Shown here piece after piece: positions 34,298-43,881 of a stretch of DNA of 64,000 nt. How positions within the stretch are numbered: the first letter of the stretch is position 1; each line of letters opens with the position of its first letter. Origin of the DNA: Halorubrum sp. PV6 (GTDB lineage Archaea > Halobacteriota > Halobacteria > Halobacteriales > Haloferacaceae). The stretch is from contig NZ_CP030064.1 in NCBI RefSeq assembly GCF_003990725.2, forward strand, positions 1,364,001 to 1,428,000. The letters are read 5' to 3'. The notes beneath the pieces were generated by a model. That model did no database searches. It was not told where the DNA came from and worked only from the letters and a program-made list of their open reading frames with translations. A program made the position numbers and the translations under genes.

Positions 34298-35071
34298 TTA
34301 CGCGACGCGATCTTTCGGCAACAGTTCGTCGCGGTCGCGGGCTTCGAGCCACTCGACCAACTGAACGAGTTGGTCGCTCGCCGCCTCGAACAGCCGCTCC
34401 GCCTTTTCCGGCGTCACGTCGGTCGGGTCGCCGAACGCGCCGTTGGCGGAGTTGTCGACCGCGTCGTAAAAGGTCCGGGCGCCGTGGACGACCGCGTCCG
34501 ACTCGTCGAGGTGGACGAGGCCGTCGTCGCGGGCGTCTTCCAGTCGGTCCGTTCGGACCAGATCCGGCGCGAGGTGCGTGATCATCGCCGTCTCTTTCGG
34601 TCCCGCGTGCGGCCCGTTGTGCTCGAACAAGTCGTCGACGAGCGCCGGGATCGACTCGTCCCACATCCACTCTATCGCGTACGCCGTCTCGTCTTCGTGG
34701 AGCCGACGACCGACCTCGCGGAGGTGTTGGACGTTGCCGCCGTGGGCGTTCACGAAGATCACGCGGTCGATCCCGTGGTACGCGAGGTTGCGGGTGAACG
34801 ACTCGACGTAGTCGCGGAACTCGGGCGGGTCGACCCACATCGTCCCCGGAAACTGCCGGTGGTGCGGGCTGACGCCGACGGTGACGGTCGGGGTTCGGAC
34901 GGCGCCGGTCGCCTCGGCGGCCGCGCTCGCGAGCCCCTCGGCGATCAGGTGGTCGGTCGCGAGCGGGAGGTGCGGGCCGTGCTGTTCCGTGGAGCCGAGC
35001 GGGACGAGCGCGACGGACTGCTCCGACAGCGACTCCCCCAGTTCCGGCCACGTGTGGTCGGCGAGATACAT
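34298..35071 (-). CDS. Creatininase-family amidohydrolase (ArfB-like)
   Basis: This is a 257-aa protein. The metal-binding residues of the family are in [17 protein letters not shown] (Glu, His and Asp) and FVNAHGGN, with [10 protein letters not shown] downstream. In archaea one member (ArfB) is a formamide hydrolase of riboflavin/F420 synthesis; mycofactocin MftE and creatininase are alternatives. Its position near pterin genes makes a cofactor role attractive but not proved. Confidence 0.82.
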   Translation of the reverse strand: MYLADHTWPELGESLSEQSVALVPLGSTEQHGPHLPLATDHLIAEGLASAAAEATGAVRTPTVTVGVSPHHRQFPGTMWVDPPEFRDYVESFTRNLAYHGIDRVIFVNAHGGNVQHLREVGRRLHEDETAYAIEWMWDESIPALVDDLFEHNGPHAGPKETAMITHLAPDLVRTDRLEDARDDGLVHLDESDAVVHGARTFYDAVDNSANGAFGDPTDVTPEKAERLFEAASDQLVQLVEWLEARDRDELLPKDRVA

Positions 35072-35248
35072 ACCTTCTGTCGTGTTCCGGGACGTATGAA
35101 CCCCGCTCTCTCGGTGGCGTTCGCCGGGAGCGGTGATCGCGGTCTGGCGCGTCGGTCGCGGACAGCGGCGAAAGCGTCGGCGCGCGCCCCGACCGACGCC
35201 CGTCTCGTGTCGCCACCCTTTTTGTGTCGTCACGCCGACTCTGCGCGT

Positions 35249-35650
35249 ATGTTCGGAGGAGGCGGCATGAACCCGCGTAAGATGAAACAGATGATGAAAC
35301 AGATGGGGATCGACGTCGAGGAGCTCGACGCCGAGCGGGTCGTCATCGAGACGGCCGACGGCGACGACCTCGTCTTCGACGGCGCGCAGGTGACGAAGAT
35401 GGACGCCCAGGGTCAGGAGACGTACCAGATCGTCGGCTCGCCCGACTCGGTCGCCGACGCCGGCGCCGGCGGGAGTCCCTCGGCGGTCGAGGGCGCGACG
35501 GACGACGAGGCCGCCGCGGACGACGCGGGCATCCCCGACGAGGACGTGGCGCTCGTCGCCGAGCGCGCCGGCGTCCCGCAGTCGACGGCCCGCGAGGCCC
35601 TCGAAGACGCCGACGGCGACCTCGCGGCCGCGATCGCGGATCTGGAGTGA
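35249..35650 (+). CDS. nac: Nascent polypeptide-associated complex protein
   Basis: This is a 133-aa archaeal [32 protein letters not shown] is the conserved N-terminus, the NAC beta domain follows, and a UBA domain closes the protein ([35 protein letters not shown]). It binds nascent chains at the ribosome. The TGA overlaps the GTG of trmI (GTGA), as often seen in haloarchaea. Confidence 0.93.
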   Translation: MFGGGGMNPRKMKQMMKQMGIDVEELDAERVVIETADGDDLVFDGAQVTKMDAQGQETYQIVGSPDSVADAGAGGSPSAVEGATDDEAAADDAGIPDEDVALVAERAGVPQSTAREALEDADGDLAAAIADLE

Positions 35651-36387
35651 CCGACGCCGCGTACCTGCTGGTCCACGAGGACCGGGAGTACCTGCTGGAA
35701 CCGGGCGAGGAGTTCGGCACCGACCTCGGCGTCTTGGACGTCCCGGAAGACGTCGCTGACGGAGACACCGTCGAGACGCATCTCGGCACCGAATTCGAGG
35801 TCCGCGAACTCCGCGGCCCGGACCTGTTCAACCACCTCGAACGCACCGGCGCCCCGATGATGCCCCGCGACGTTGGGCTCGTGATGGGCCACACCGGCGT
35901 CGCCGGCGGCGACCGCGTTCTCGACGCCGGCACCGGCACCGGCATCCTCGCGGCGTACCTCGGTCGCGCCGGCGCCGACGTGACCACCTACGAAATCGAT
36001 CCCGACTTCGCCGACGTCGCTCGCGGCAACATGACGACCGCCGGCGTGGCCGACCGCGTCGACGTGCGGACCGGCGACCTCACCGAGGAACTGGACGCGC
36101 TCGCCGACGAGGAGCCATTCGACGTGTTGACACTCGACACGGGCGACGCTCCGGCGGTCGTCGAACGCGCGAACGACCTGCTCGCCTCGGGCGGGAACCT
36201 CGCGGTCTACTCGCCGTTCGTCGAGGGCACCCGCGAGGCCGCGCTCGCCGCTCGCGAGGCCGGCCTCGAAGGCGTCGAGACGCTCGAAACGATCCAACGC
36301 GAGATGGACTTCTCCGACCGCGGCTCGCGCCCGTCGACCGCGGGCGTCGGCCACACCGGCTACCTCGTGTTCGGCCGCCGGCCGTAG
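35647..36387 (+). CDS. trmI: tRNA (adenine-N1)-methyltransferase TrmI
   Basis: This is a 246-aa class I SAM methyltransferase modifying A57/A58 of tRNA. An N-terminal beta domain precedes the SAM motif [21 protein letters not shown], acidic TYEIDPDF for ribose binding, and VLTLDTGDA at motif IV. Its start is coupled to nac. The family forms a tetramer. Confidence 0.9.
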   Translation: MTDAAYLLVHEDREYLLEPGEEFGTDLGVLDVPEDVADGDTVETHLGTEFEVRELRGPDLFNHLERTGAPMMPRDVGLVMGHTGVAGGDRVLDAGTGTGILAAYLGRAGADVTTYEIDPDFADVARGNMTTAGVADRVDVRTGDLTEELDALADEEPFDVLTLDTGDAPAVVERANDLLASGGNLAVYSPFVEGTREAALAAREAGLEGVETLETIQREMDFSDRGSRPSTAGVGHTGYLVFGRRP

Positions 36388-36434
36388 CCGGACACCGGCG
36401 CAACGTTCTTTCCGATTCCGCCGCCACTTCGCGT

Positions 36435-37499
36435 ATGGCTCCGGCGACCGGCGACGACGCCCCCGACAGCGACCGCGCGAGCGACGCGGCGAGTCGGCCC
36501 CCGGTCGCCGCCGCGCTCGACGAGTTCGACGACGGACTCGCCGAGTCGGTGGCGTCGTCGCTGACCGGGCGGTCAGACGTCGTTGTGGTCGGCGTTCCCC
36601 TGGCGCTGCTTCCACCGATACTCGCCGCGAGAGACGAGACGACCGGCGGCACCTGGCGAGTCGCCTGCCGACCGGGAGCCGTCGAACCGCTCGCCAGAGC
36701 GCTCGTCCTCGGGACCGCCGTCGCCGAGGCGGTTGCGACGGGATCGCTCGAACTCCGGACCGCGGCCGACCTCGGCCCTCGGTCCGGCGCGCTCGGCGGC
36801 GCTCGGACCTGCTTCGCGTCGGCCGACCGCGTCGACGCGGTCGCCGGACCGGCGAGCGCGCGAACCCTCGTGACCGAGGAGACAGCGGAGCGAGTCGCGG
36901 CCGCGGGTCGGGCGGTCCGGGACCGATTCGCGTCGGCGACGCCGGCGACCGTGGGGATGCCCGCCCGGAGTCGGCTCCTCGCGACCGCCGCCGAGACGCT
37001 CGACGACCGGTTCGCGACCGACCTGGCGGCGGCGCTCGACGCGCTGCCGTACGGCGCGCTCGGGCGGAGCGGGGACCTCACCGACCGGACGCTCCTCGTC
37101 GCGCTTGCGGCGCGCCACGATCACCTGCTGTGGGACCTCAGGCGATGGATAAGCGGTGAGACGCAGCCAGCTGGCGGGGCGCGCGAAGGCGGCGACGGAA
37201 CGCGCCGCGAGGCCGAACGCGTCGGCGTCGCCGCCGGACAGGACCTCACCGACGACCGACGGCGGCTGGTCCGGCGGGGGCTGATCGAGGCGATCAAAGT
37301 GCCCGTCGGCGACGGCCGGCCGCGGCTCCGGCTCAGGGCCGTCGACGACGCGCTGCTCCGTGCGACGCCGACAGAGGTGCTGAGCGTCCTCCGCGGGCGG
37401 TTCGCGCTCCCGGTCGACGAGGACGGGCGGGTCGAGAGCCCGCCGGGGAGCGACGGGCGGCGGCCGGTGTGGGAGCGGACGCGACGTGGCAAGAACTAA
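36435..37499 (+). CDS. Haloarchaeal regulator-like protein (possibly TbsP/DUF5821 group)
   Basis: This is a 354-aa Ala/Asp-rich protein. The first part shows a Rossmann-like VVVVGVPLALLPPILA strand-helix; the C-terminus has a winged-helix flavour (DDRRRLVRRGLIEAIKVPVGDGRPRLRLR). The overall plan resembles the haloarchaeal regulator group that includes TbsP, but this is from memory and weak. No operon partner is evident; it precedes the aminotransferase gene by 25 bp. Confidence 0.45.
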   Translation: MAPATGDDAPDSDRASDAASRPPVAAALDEFDDGLAESVASSLTGRSDVVVVGVPLALLPPILAARDETTGGTWRVACRPGAVEPLARALVLGTAVAEAVATGSLELRTAADLGPRSGALGGARTCFASADRVDAVAGPASARTLVTEETAERVAAAGRAVRDRFASATPATVGMPARSRLLATAAETLDDRFATDLAAALDALPYGALGRSGDLTDRTLLVALAARHDHLLWDLRRWISGETQPAGGAREGGDGTRREAERVGVAAGQDLTDDRRRLVRRGLIEAIKVPVGDGRPRLRLRAVDDALLRATPTEVLSVLRGRFALPVDEDGRVESPPGSDGRRPVWERTRRGKN

Positions 37500-37524
37500 C
37501 TCCCGGCGGCGCCCCCGAACGGGT

Positions 37525-38646
37525 ATGCCGAACTTCTCCGAGCGAGTCGAGCGGATCTCCATCAGCGGGATCCGCGAGGTGTTCGAGGCGGCGGGCGACG
37601 ACGCGATCAACCTCGGGCTGGGACAGCCCGACTTTCCGACGCCGGCGCACGCGCGCGAGGCGGCCGTCGACGCCATCGAGTCCGGAAAGGCGGACGCGTA
37701 CACCGAGAACAAAGGGACGCGGTCGCTCCGGGAGGCCATCGCCGAGAAGCACCGGACGGACCAGGGGATCGACCTCGGCGCGGACGACGTGATCGCGACG
37801 GCGGGCGGGAGCGAGGCGCTCCACATCGCCCTGGAGGCCCACGTCGACGCCGGCGACGAGGTGTTGATCCCGGATCCGGGGTTCGTCTCGTACGACGCGT
37901 TGACGAAACTGACCGGGGCGACGCCGGTTCCGGTCCCGCTCCGCGACGACCTCACCATCGACCCCGCGGCCATCGAGGCGGCGATCACCGACGACACCGA
38001 GGCGTTCGTGGTGAACTCGCCGGGGAACCCGACCGGCGCGGTCTCCTCCGAGGCGGACGTGCGCGAGTTCGCCCGGATCGCCGACGAACACGACGTGCTC
38101 TGTCTCTCCGACGAGGTGTACGAGTACACTGTCTTCGACGGCGAACACTACTCCCCGATCGAGTTCACCGAGACGGACAACGTCGTCGTCGTCAACTCGG
38201 CCTCGAAGCTGTTCTCGATGACCGGCTGGCGGCTCGGGTGGGTGTACGGGTCGGCGGAGCGCGTCGAGCGCATGCTGCGCGTCCACCAGTACGCGCAGGC
38301 CTGCGCGTCGGCGCCGGCTCAGTACGCCGCCGAGGCCGCCCTCAGGGGCGACCGCGGGGTCGTCGACGAGATGACCGCCTCCTTCGAGCGCCGGCGTGAC
38401 CTCCTCCTCGACGGCTTCGAGGAGATCGGGATCGACTGCCCGACGCCGCAGGGCGCCTTCTACGCGATGCCGCGAGTGCCCGAGGGGTTCGTCGACGAGT
38501 GTCTCGACCGCGGCGTCGTCGTCGTCCCCGGCGAGGCGTTCGGGGAGCACGGCCACGGGCACGCTCGCATCTCGTACGCGACCGACGAGAGCGAGCTCCG
38601 CGAGGCGCTCGACGTGATGGCGGCCGCGTACGAGGCGTCGGTCTGA
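37525..38646 (+). CDS. PLP-dependent class I aminotransferase
   Basis: This is a 373-aa fold-type I enzyme. GLGQPDFPTPAH is the N-terminal substrate-arm segment, AGGSEAL a phosphate-binding turn, NSPGNPTGAV and LSDEVYEY the PLP pyridine/ring contacts, and SASKLFSMTGWRLGW holds the Schiff-base lysine. It most resembles aspartate/aromatic aminotransferases of the archaeal I-gamma type; substrate not determined. ATG 37525 starts the conserved N-terminus. Confidence 0.9.
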   Translation: MPNFSERVERISISGIREVFEAAGDDAINLGLGQPDFPTPAHAREAAVDAIESGKADAYTENKGTRSLREAIAEKHRTDQGIDLGADDVIATAGGSEALHIALEAHVDAGDEVLIPDPGFVSYDALTKLTGATPVPVPLRDDLTIDPAAIEAAITDDTEAFVVNSPGNPTGAVSSEADVREFARIADEHDVLCLSDEVYEYTVFDGEHYSPIEFTETDNVVVVNSASKLFSMTGWRLGWVYGSAERVERMLRVHQYAQACASAPAQYAAEAALRGDRGVVDEMTASFERRRDLLLDGFEEIGIDCPTPQGAFYAMPRVPEGFVDECLDRGVVVVPGEAFGEHGHGHARISYATDESELREALDVMAAAYEASV

Positions 38647-38763
38647 GGGCGGGCACGTTCCGGACCGCGCCGTCGGAACCGCTTATAAAATAACTGTAGG
38701 GCATTACTTAGCGGCGGGAGGTTTCCGCAAGTTATACTGTCGCCGACGAAGTATCGGCGCGTA

Positions 38764-39966
38764 ATGGACCGGAACATACAGGTCAGCCGTCTCGACCGCC
38801 GGGCGGTCGAAGACCAGGAGGTCGAAATCGTCGAGCGGAAGGGCGTCGGCCACCCGGACTCGATCTGCGACGGGATCGCGGAGTCGGTGTCGCGGGCGCT
38901 CTCGCAGCTGTACTTAGACCGCGTCGGCAAGGTGCTCCACTACAACACCGACGAGACGCAGCTGGTCGCCGGCCGCGCCGCGCCGGCGTACGGCGGCGGC
39001 GAGGTCGTCGAACCGCTCTACGTCCTCATCGTCGGTCGCGCCACGAAGGAGTACGAGGGCGAACAGCTCCCGGTCGACTCGACCGCGCTCGCGGCCGCCC
39101 GCGAGTACCTCTCCGAGACGATCCCCGAACTGGAGTACGGCACCGACGTGATCGTCGACGTACGGCTCGGCGAAGGGTCGGGCGACCTCCAGGACGTGTT
39201 CGGCGAGGAGACCCAGCAGGTGCCGATGGCCAACGACACCTCCTTCGGCGTCGGCCACGCCCCCCTGACCGAGACGGAAGCGATCGTGTACGAGGCCGAG
39301 CGCGAACTCAACACGACGTACCACGCCGAGAACCCCGAACTGGGGCCGGACGTGAAGATCATGGGCAAACGCGAGGGCGACCAGATCGACATCACGGTCG
39401 CGGCCGCGATGGTCGACGAGTACGTCGACGGCCTCGACGACTACGCCGACGCGGTCGAGCGCGTCCGCGAGTACGTCACCGACCTCGCCAAGTCGCACAC
39501 CGACCGCGAGGTCAACGTCGACGTCAACACCGCCGACGACTACGAGGAGGGCTCCGTCTACCTCACCGTCACCGGCACCTCCGCGGAGCAGGGCGACGAC
39601 GGCTCCGTGGGCCGCGGGAACCGCGCCAACGGGCTCATCACGCCGAACCGCCCCATGTCGATGGAGGCGACCTCCGGCAAGAACCCCGTCAACCACATCG
39701 GGAAGATATACAACCTCCTCTCGACGCGGATCGCCGAGTCCGTCACGGGCGAGGTCGACGGGATCCGCGACCTGCAGGTGCGACTGCTCTCGCAGATCGG
39801 GCGGCCGATAGACGAGCCGCACGTCGCCGACGCCCAGCTCGTCACCGAGGACGGCGTCGACATCGCCGACATCGAAGACGAGGTCGTCGCCATCATCGAC
39901 GAGGAACTGGCCGACGTGACCGACGTGACCCGGAGCGTCATCGACGGCGACGTGTCGACGTTCTGA
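38764..39966 (+). CDS. mat: Archaeal-type methionine adenosyltransferase
   Basis: This is a 400-aa archaeal MAT, which makes S-adenosylmethionine from methionine and [20 protein letters not shown] is the family signature near the N-terminus; [35 protein letters not shown] carries the phosphate and metal site. The upstream sequence has AAGTTATAC at about 38729, 30 nt before the ATG. It supplies SAM to the many methyltransferases of the region. Confidence 0.95.
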   Translation: MDRNIQVSRLDRRAVEDQEVEIVERKGVGHPDSICDGIAESVSRALSQLYLDRVGKVLHYNTDETQLVAGRAAPAYGGGEVVEPLYVLIVGRATKEYEGEQLPVDSTALAAAREYLSETIPELEYGTDVIVDVRLGEGSGDLQDVFGEETQQVPMANDTSFGVGHAPLTETEAIVYEAERELNTTYHAENPELGPDVKIMGKREGDQIDITVAAAMVDEYVDGLDDYADAVERVREYVTDLAKSHTDREVNVDVNTADDYEEGSVYLTVTGTSAEQGDDGSVGRGNRANGLITPNRPMSMEATSGKNPVNHIGKIYNLLSTRIAESVTGEVDGIRDLQVRLLSQIGRPIDEPHVADAQLVTEDGVDIADIEDEVVAIIDEELADVTDVTRSVIDGDVSTF

Positions 39967-40005
39967 GCGGGCGAAACGACCGCAACCGATTTGGGGGCCG
40001 ACCGA

Positions 40006-40476
40006 GTGAGATTCGCTGTGACGCGGGTGTGTCTCCTCGGCGACCCCGACGTGAACCTCACCTACGAGCTGTTGTCTCGCGAGACGGCTCGCGACGCGCT
40101 CGCGACCTACGATATCGAGGAGCCGTTCGAGAACAGCCTCGCCGTCGAGACGGTGAGTCTCGGCGCGGCCGTCTCCCTCTTAAACGATCTCAACTGGTAC
40201 CTCGTGCGCTTCGCCGACGAGGCGCTCGTCCGCGAGCCGTCCGTCTCCGCCGACGAGTGGCTCTCCCGCGACCTCGCCCGCGAGGTGCGCGACGGGGCCG
40301 TCCCGCCCGAGGAGACGGACCAGCGCCTGAAGGTGTACGGGCTCGTCGACGGGCGGCCGGTCGATCCGATCTACGTCCGGCGGACGCAAGGCGAGACGCC
40401 CGCGTACGACCGCCGCGAGGTCGACGAGACGGTGGTCGTCCGGGTGAGCGAATCGGAGTTCTCGGCGTCGAACTAG
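40006..40476 (+). CDS. DUF5804-like haloarchaeal protein, 156 aa
   Basis: Start GTG 40006 ([35 protein letters not shown]) fits the family start better than the TTG at 39991. It is a soluble alpha/beta acidic protein with no catalytic motif that I can name; the family assignment is from memory. It follows the mat gene by 39 bp and could share its transcript. Confidence 0.6.
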   Translation: MRFAVTRVCLLGDPDVNLTYELLSRETARDALATYDIEEPFENSLAVETVSLGAAVSLLNDLNWYLVRFADEALVREPSVSADEWLSRDLAREVRDGAVPPEETDQRLKVYGLVDGRPVDPIYVRRTQGETPAYDRREVDETVVVRVSESEFSASN

Positions 40477-40516
40477 TCTTTTAAAACACCGCGTCGGACC
40501 GGGAGCGGTGCGTCCC

Positions 40517-40978
40517 TCAGGGCGCGACCGGATCGTTCGGCGGGTCGCGAACGCCCAGTTCCTCCAGCGCGCGCAACACCACTATCGCCTCGACCACGTC
40601 GCGCTCTTCGGTGTAGGGGTCGTCGACCGAATCGAGCGTCGCCTCCGCCTCGCGTTCGAGCCGGGTCTCCAGTTCCGTCTGGTCGGTCTCCGCCTTCGTC
40701 GCCGACAGCAGCGCCTCGTGGTCTTCGCGGAGGTCCAAGGAGACGTGTGCCGCGTTACACCGCGAGAGCGGGTGCGTGTCCATCTCGATCGCCAGATCGC
40801 TCACGAGGTCCCAGTCGTCGGCGCAAAACCGGAGCGTCACCGTGCCGACCACGTCGCGCCACGCTATCGGGTCGCCGTTCTCCATGAGGCGGAGCGCCCG
40901 CGGGGGCACCGCGATTCGGGTGTGGGTGTCGTCGCGACCGCACAGGCAACAGGGGGTGTTCTTCAGTCCGGCGTACAC
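40517..40978 (-). CDS. Haloarchaeal CxxC protein, 153 aa
   Basis: It begins MYAGLKNTPCCLCGRDD with three cysteines (possible metal or redox site) and a Cys in LRFCADDWD; the C-terminal half is helical and acidic. No homologous family is recognised. It converges with the DUF5804-like gene. Confidence 0.6.
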   Translation of the reverse strand: MYAGLKNTPCCLCGRDDTHTRIAVPPRALRLMENGDPIAWRDVVGTVTLRFCADDWDLVSDLAIEMDTHPLSRCNAAHVSLDLREDHEALLSATKAETDQTELETRLEREAEATLDSVDDPYTEERDVVEAIVVLRALEELGVRDPPNDPVAP

Positions 40979-41069
40979 GCGAAATCGTACGGTCCGGAGG
41001 GTACTGTGCGTTTCGCCGGCGGAGCGCCGTTTGCCCGTGCCGAGCCGTGGTATAACACTCGACGCGGTG

Positions 41070-41320
41070 GCGCGTGCCTGTGAGCGACCGGAGCGAAGCG
41101 GCGGTCGTGAGCCAGCACGCGCGAGGGAGCGGTGAGCGCTCGTGGAGCGCGAACCGCGAGGATGGGGAGGGCGTGGTTGCGGTGCTGTCGGGTGGACTCA
41201 AAGGGGCAGTCGCGAGGACGAAGCACGGCGACGCAAGGACCGGAACGAGAGAGCGAAAGCGACCGAGTGAGAACCGCAGCGAGTCGCGCGAGTCCTCGCG
41301 ACTGGGGCTTTGGTGGTGTT
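41070..41320 (+). ncRNA. Candidate structured RNA, copy A
   Basis: No ORF here has coding character. Helices: GCGCGTGC/GCACGCGC (41070-41077 with 41115-41122); CGACCG/CGGTCG (41085-41090 with 41102-41107); GCGGT/ACCGC enclosing GCGCT/AGCGC (41129-41157); and a 12-bp stem 41208-41219 with 41292-41303, closed outside by CAAAG/CTTTG. TGCGGT (41178-41183) can also pair with ACCGCA (41273-41278) inside the terminal loop, giving a pseudoknot. The same helices with different bases occur at 54922-55175. Strand is inferred from a TATAA (41051) and from the order of the conserved segments. Confidence 0.7.
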
Positions 41321-41343
41321 CGTCGACGGGTCAGCATCAACTG

Positions 41344-41351
41344 CTTATAAA
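41344..41351 (+). promoter_or_regulatory. TATA element in the downstream tail of RNA copy A
   Basis: CTTATAAA lies about 30 bp after the conserved GGTGGTGTT end of the structured element, followed by CGAGTGGCCAGGGA. This matches the arrangement repeated five times after copy B, in which each 57-bp unit has a TATA box at the same place. Confidence 0.45.
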
Positions 41352-41468
41352 CGAGTGGCCAGGGATTTTTCAGGTGTTCGCGGTCGGGTCGTCGGCGACG
41401 GAAGCTAGATAGGCCGCCACGCCCCCGAGATTCGATCAGAAACGACCGGCAGTAGCGGTTCCCGGCTC

Positions 41469-41858
41469 TTACGCGTCACACTCCGCGAGCCACTCGTGAG
41501 CCCAGCCTTCTATCTCCTCGAAGACGGGCGCGAGCGACTCGCCCTTGTCGGTGAGACTGTAGTAGGTCGCCACCGGCGAGTCCTCCTCTAACCGGCGGTG
41601 GACGAAGCCGGTCTCTTGGAGATCGTCGAGCACGCGCGAGAGGGTCCGGGCGTTCGCGTCGGTCTCGCGTTTGAGTTCGTTGAATCGCGACTCGCCGTTC
41701 AGCAGTTCGTGGAGGACGACGAGCCGCCAGCGCGAGCCGATCTGTTCGAGCGAGTCGACGACGGGACACGGCGTCTCAAGGGTCGAAGACGCCGTCGAGT
41801 CGCGTTCTGTGTCGCCCGCTTCCGCCGCGTCGTCTCCGGAGAGCTCCTGTGAGGACAT
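41469..41858 (-). CDS. HxlR-family transcription regulator with redox-type cysteine
   Basis: This is a 129-aa protein. After a 28-residue acidic extension the HxlR winged helix runs PCPVVDSLEQIGSRWRLVVLHELLNGESRFNELKRE...ARTLSRVLDDLQETGFVHR. Cys31 falls where bacterial YodB/CatR regulators carry their quinone/diamide-sensing cysteine (CP...L.G.RW). The gene is divergent from doxX-VOC, whose bacterial counterparts catD-catE are controlled by such regulators. Confidence 0.88.
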   Translation of the reverse strand: MSSQELSGDDAAEAGDTERDSTASSTLETPCPVVDSLEQIGSRWRLVVLHELLNGESRFNELKRETDANARTLSRVLDDLQETGFVHRRLEEDSPVATYYSLTDKGESLAPVFEEIEGWAHEWLAECDA

Positions 41859-41927
41859 CGATGTTATCTACTTACCCAATTGTCCGGGAAGCGATAAATA
41901 GGTTACGTCCGTATATGTGGTTACACG
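41859..41927. promoter_or_regulatory. Divergent promoter/operator region of hxlR and doxX
   Basis: GATAAATA at about 41893-41900 lies some 30 nt before the doxX ATG, a good leaderless promoter. The hexamer GGTTAC occurs twice (about 41902 and 41919) as a direct repeat across the expected start of transcription, a possible HxlR operator. No separate TATA for hxlR is clear. Confidence 0.5.
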
Positions 41928-42377
41928 ATGTTAGCAGAAATCACGACGCTACCGCTACAGATCGACACCCCGTTCGCGGGTGAACTCTTCCTGCTCGGTC
42001 GGATCCTGTTCGGGGCCACGCTCGCGTTCATGGGACTGAACCACTTCATGGACCTCGACGCGATGGCCGGCTACGCGAAGTTCAAGGGGCTCCCGTTGCC
42101 TCGCGTTTCGGTGATCGGGTCCGGTCTCGTGCTGCTCTTGGGCGGGCTCGGCGTCGTCCTCGGGGCGTTCCCCGTCGTCGCCGGCGGCGCGCTCGCCGTC
42201 TTCCTGCTCGTCTCCGCCGTGACCATGCACGACTTCTGGTCGGTCGACGACCCCGAGGAGAAGCAAAACGAGATGACGGGTTTCCTGAAGAACGTCTACG
42301 GCGCGGGCGCCGCGCTTGCGCTGCTCGCCGTCGGCGGCACCGCGTGGCCGTACGCGGTCGGCCTCGGCCTCTTTTAA
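41928..42377 (+). CDS. DoxX family membrane protein
   Basis: This is a 149-aa protein with four transmembrane helices. LGRILFGATLAFMGLNHFMDLDAMAGYAKFKGLP is the typical DoxX start. Bacterial CatD, a DoxX member next to a catechol dioxygenase, helps resist quinones. Placed divergently from HxlR and followed by a VOC protein, it fits the same scheme. Confidence 0.88.
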   Translation: MLAEITTLPLQIDTPFAGELFLLGRILFGATLAFMGLNHFMDLDAMAGYAKFKGLPLPRVSVIGSGLVLLLGGLGVVLGAFPVVAGGALAVFLLVSAVTMHDFWSVDDPEEKQNEMTGFLKNVYGAGAALALLAVGGTAWPYAVGLGLF

Positions 42378-42461
42378 ACCGAGCGGCCGCGTTTCGGGCG
42401 TTCGAACGGCGATTCGTCGCCAGTATCACTAACTGACCTCGCAACCACCGGACAGACGACC

Positions 42462-42944
42462 ATGACCGACGCGCCGCCCACCACCGGACTGCACCACGTG
42501 ACGAACATCTGCACCGACATGGACGAGACGGTCGCGTTCTACGAGGACGCGCTCGGCTGGCACACCGTCAAACGGACGCAAAACTACGACGATCCGGGGA
42601 CGCCCCACTACTACTTCTCGTCGACGCCCGAGGGCGAACCGGGGACCACGGTCACGTACTTCGAGTACCCCAACTCGCAGGGCGCCCCCGGTCCGGGCGC
42701 GAGCCACCACTTCGCGTTCGGCGTCGCCGACGAGGAGACCCTCCGCGAGTGGCAGGCGCACCTCCGCGATCAGGGCGTGCGCGTCTCCGAGGTGAAAGAC
42801 CGGACCTACTTCAAGAGCATCTACTTCAGCGACCCCGACGGGCTCGTCTTCGAGCTGGCGACGGAGGGGCCGGGGTTCACCCACGACGAGGCAAAGCCGG
42901 GCAGCGAGGAGATAAACCCGTTCGCGGCGGAAGGCGGCGACTGA
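42462..42944 (+). CDS. VOC family (glyoxalase/extradiol dioxygenase) protein
   Basis: This is a 160-aa protein with two beta-alpha-beta-beta-beta modules. Metal ligand candidates are the His in GLHHVTNI, the His in ASHHFAFGV and the Glu in DGLVFELATEG, the 2-His-1-Glu triad of extradiol dioxygenases and relatives. In the catDE arrangement the partner is catechol 2,3-dioxygenase. Glyoxalase or thiol-transfer activity are alternatives. Confidence 0.8.
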   Translation: MTDAPPTTGLHHVTNICTDMDETVAFYEDALGWHTVKRTQNYDDPGTPHYYFSSTPEGEPGTTVTYFEYPNSQGAPGPGASHHFAFGVADEETLREWQAHLRDQGVRVSEVKDRTYFKSIYFSDPDGLVFELATEGPGFTHDEAKPGSEEINPFAAEGGD

Positions 42945-42986
42945 AGCGGGGTCGGACGACCCCAGCGGAACCGCCGTCGACAGCGC

Positions 42987-43481
42987 TCACGCGCCGGCGT
43001 CGCTCGGGTGACCGCTCGGCTCGGACTCGACCAGCCGCGCGAATCGGTCCAGCGCCCGCCGGCAGACCGGCACTTACCAGGCCGCGACGAGGGGCACCTC
43101 GATGACGACGCGGCTGCGGTCGGCGTCGCCGGCGTAGCGGTCGACCCGGTGGCCCGTCGCGGGGATGCCGCCGACCCGCCAGTCCCAGCGGCGCCCGGTA
43201 CAGGCCGTGACCCGAAACGGGACCCACGCGCCGCCGACTTCGACGCGACCCGTCGTTCCGCGGGTGACGAAGCGGTCGTCGCTCTCGACGGCGTCGATGG
43301 CCGGACCCCAGGCCGGCCACGCGGCGGTGTCGCGGAGACGTCGAGCGGCGACCGCGGGCCCGACGGCGACGTCGCGTCCCACCGCGAGCGTCGTTCCCTC
43401 GCGAGCGACCGTCGACGCCGACTCGCCGTCGGAATCGAAACGCGCGTTCGATTTGCTGCCGGCTTGAGCGCGGTAATTCAC
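42987..43481 (-). pseudogene. SRPBCC-type protein with premature stop at 43074
   Basis: The frame reads from GTG 43481 as a START/polyketide-cyclase-like domain (VGRDVAVGPAVAARRLRDT, AWPAWGPAIDAVES and VVIEVPLVAAW) and hits TAA at 43074-43076. Directly beyond the stop the same frame continues with VPVCRRALDRFARLVE to TGA 42987-42989, exactly the C-terminal helix such proteins need. One base change (TAA to TAC or TAT) would restore a 164-residue protein, so this is a nonsense allele, an error, or a natural short form. Confidence 0.65.
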
Positions 43482-43602
43482 GATTCGTCCAACGGACTCG
43501 GCGCAGTTAACCCGAAGTATATTAATACCTTATATGGTATCAGGTATCATTATCACATTCCACGAAGGGTTGATACAGGGATCCGCGAAATGGCGTAGCA
43601 AG

Positions 43603-43719
43603 ATGGCAGACGACCGCAAAACCATGAAAGACGTCTCGCACACAGCACCGAACGACACCTCGGCGAAAGGAGTCTGGCGACGAGGCCGCGGCCTCACCGA
43701 AGAAGAGGAAGAAGAGTAG
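43603..43719 (+). CDS. Small charged protein, 38 aa
   Basis: The frame from ATG 43603 gives a short basic-then-acidic peptide ending in a run of Glu. An upstream in-frame ATG (43534) would add a poorly coding AT-rich part. TATA-like AT-rich sequence with repeated GGTAT motifs lies at 43515-43560. Small charged proteins of this sort are common in haloarchaea; no function is recognised. Confidence 0.45.
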   Translation: MADDRKTMKDVSHTAPNDTSAKGVWRRGRGLTEEEEEE

Positions 43720-43881
43720 CGAACGCCGAGATTTTCTGGCCTTCTCTGTCCTCTCAGCGACGCTCGTGAGCCACCGCTCGTGACCGGCTCGCGTCTCGGC
43801 GTGCGCCCCGCGGCGGTTGTCACGCGACCCGAGCCGTTGACCGGTCGACACCCTCTTTGACCTCGTTCGTGCATACGTCGC

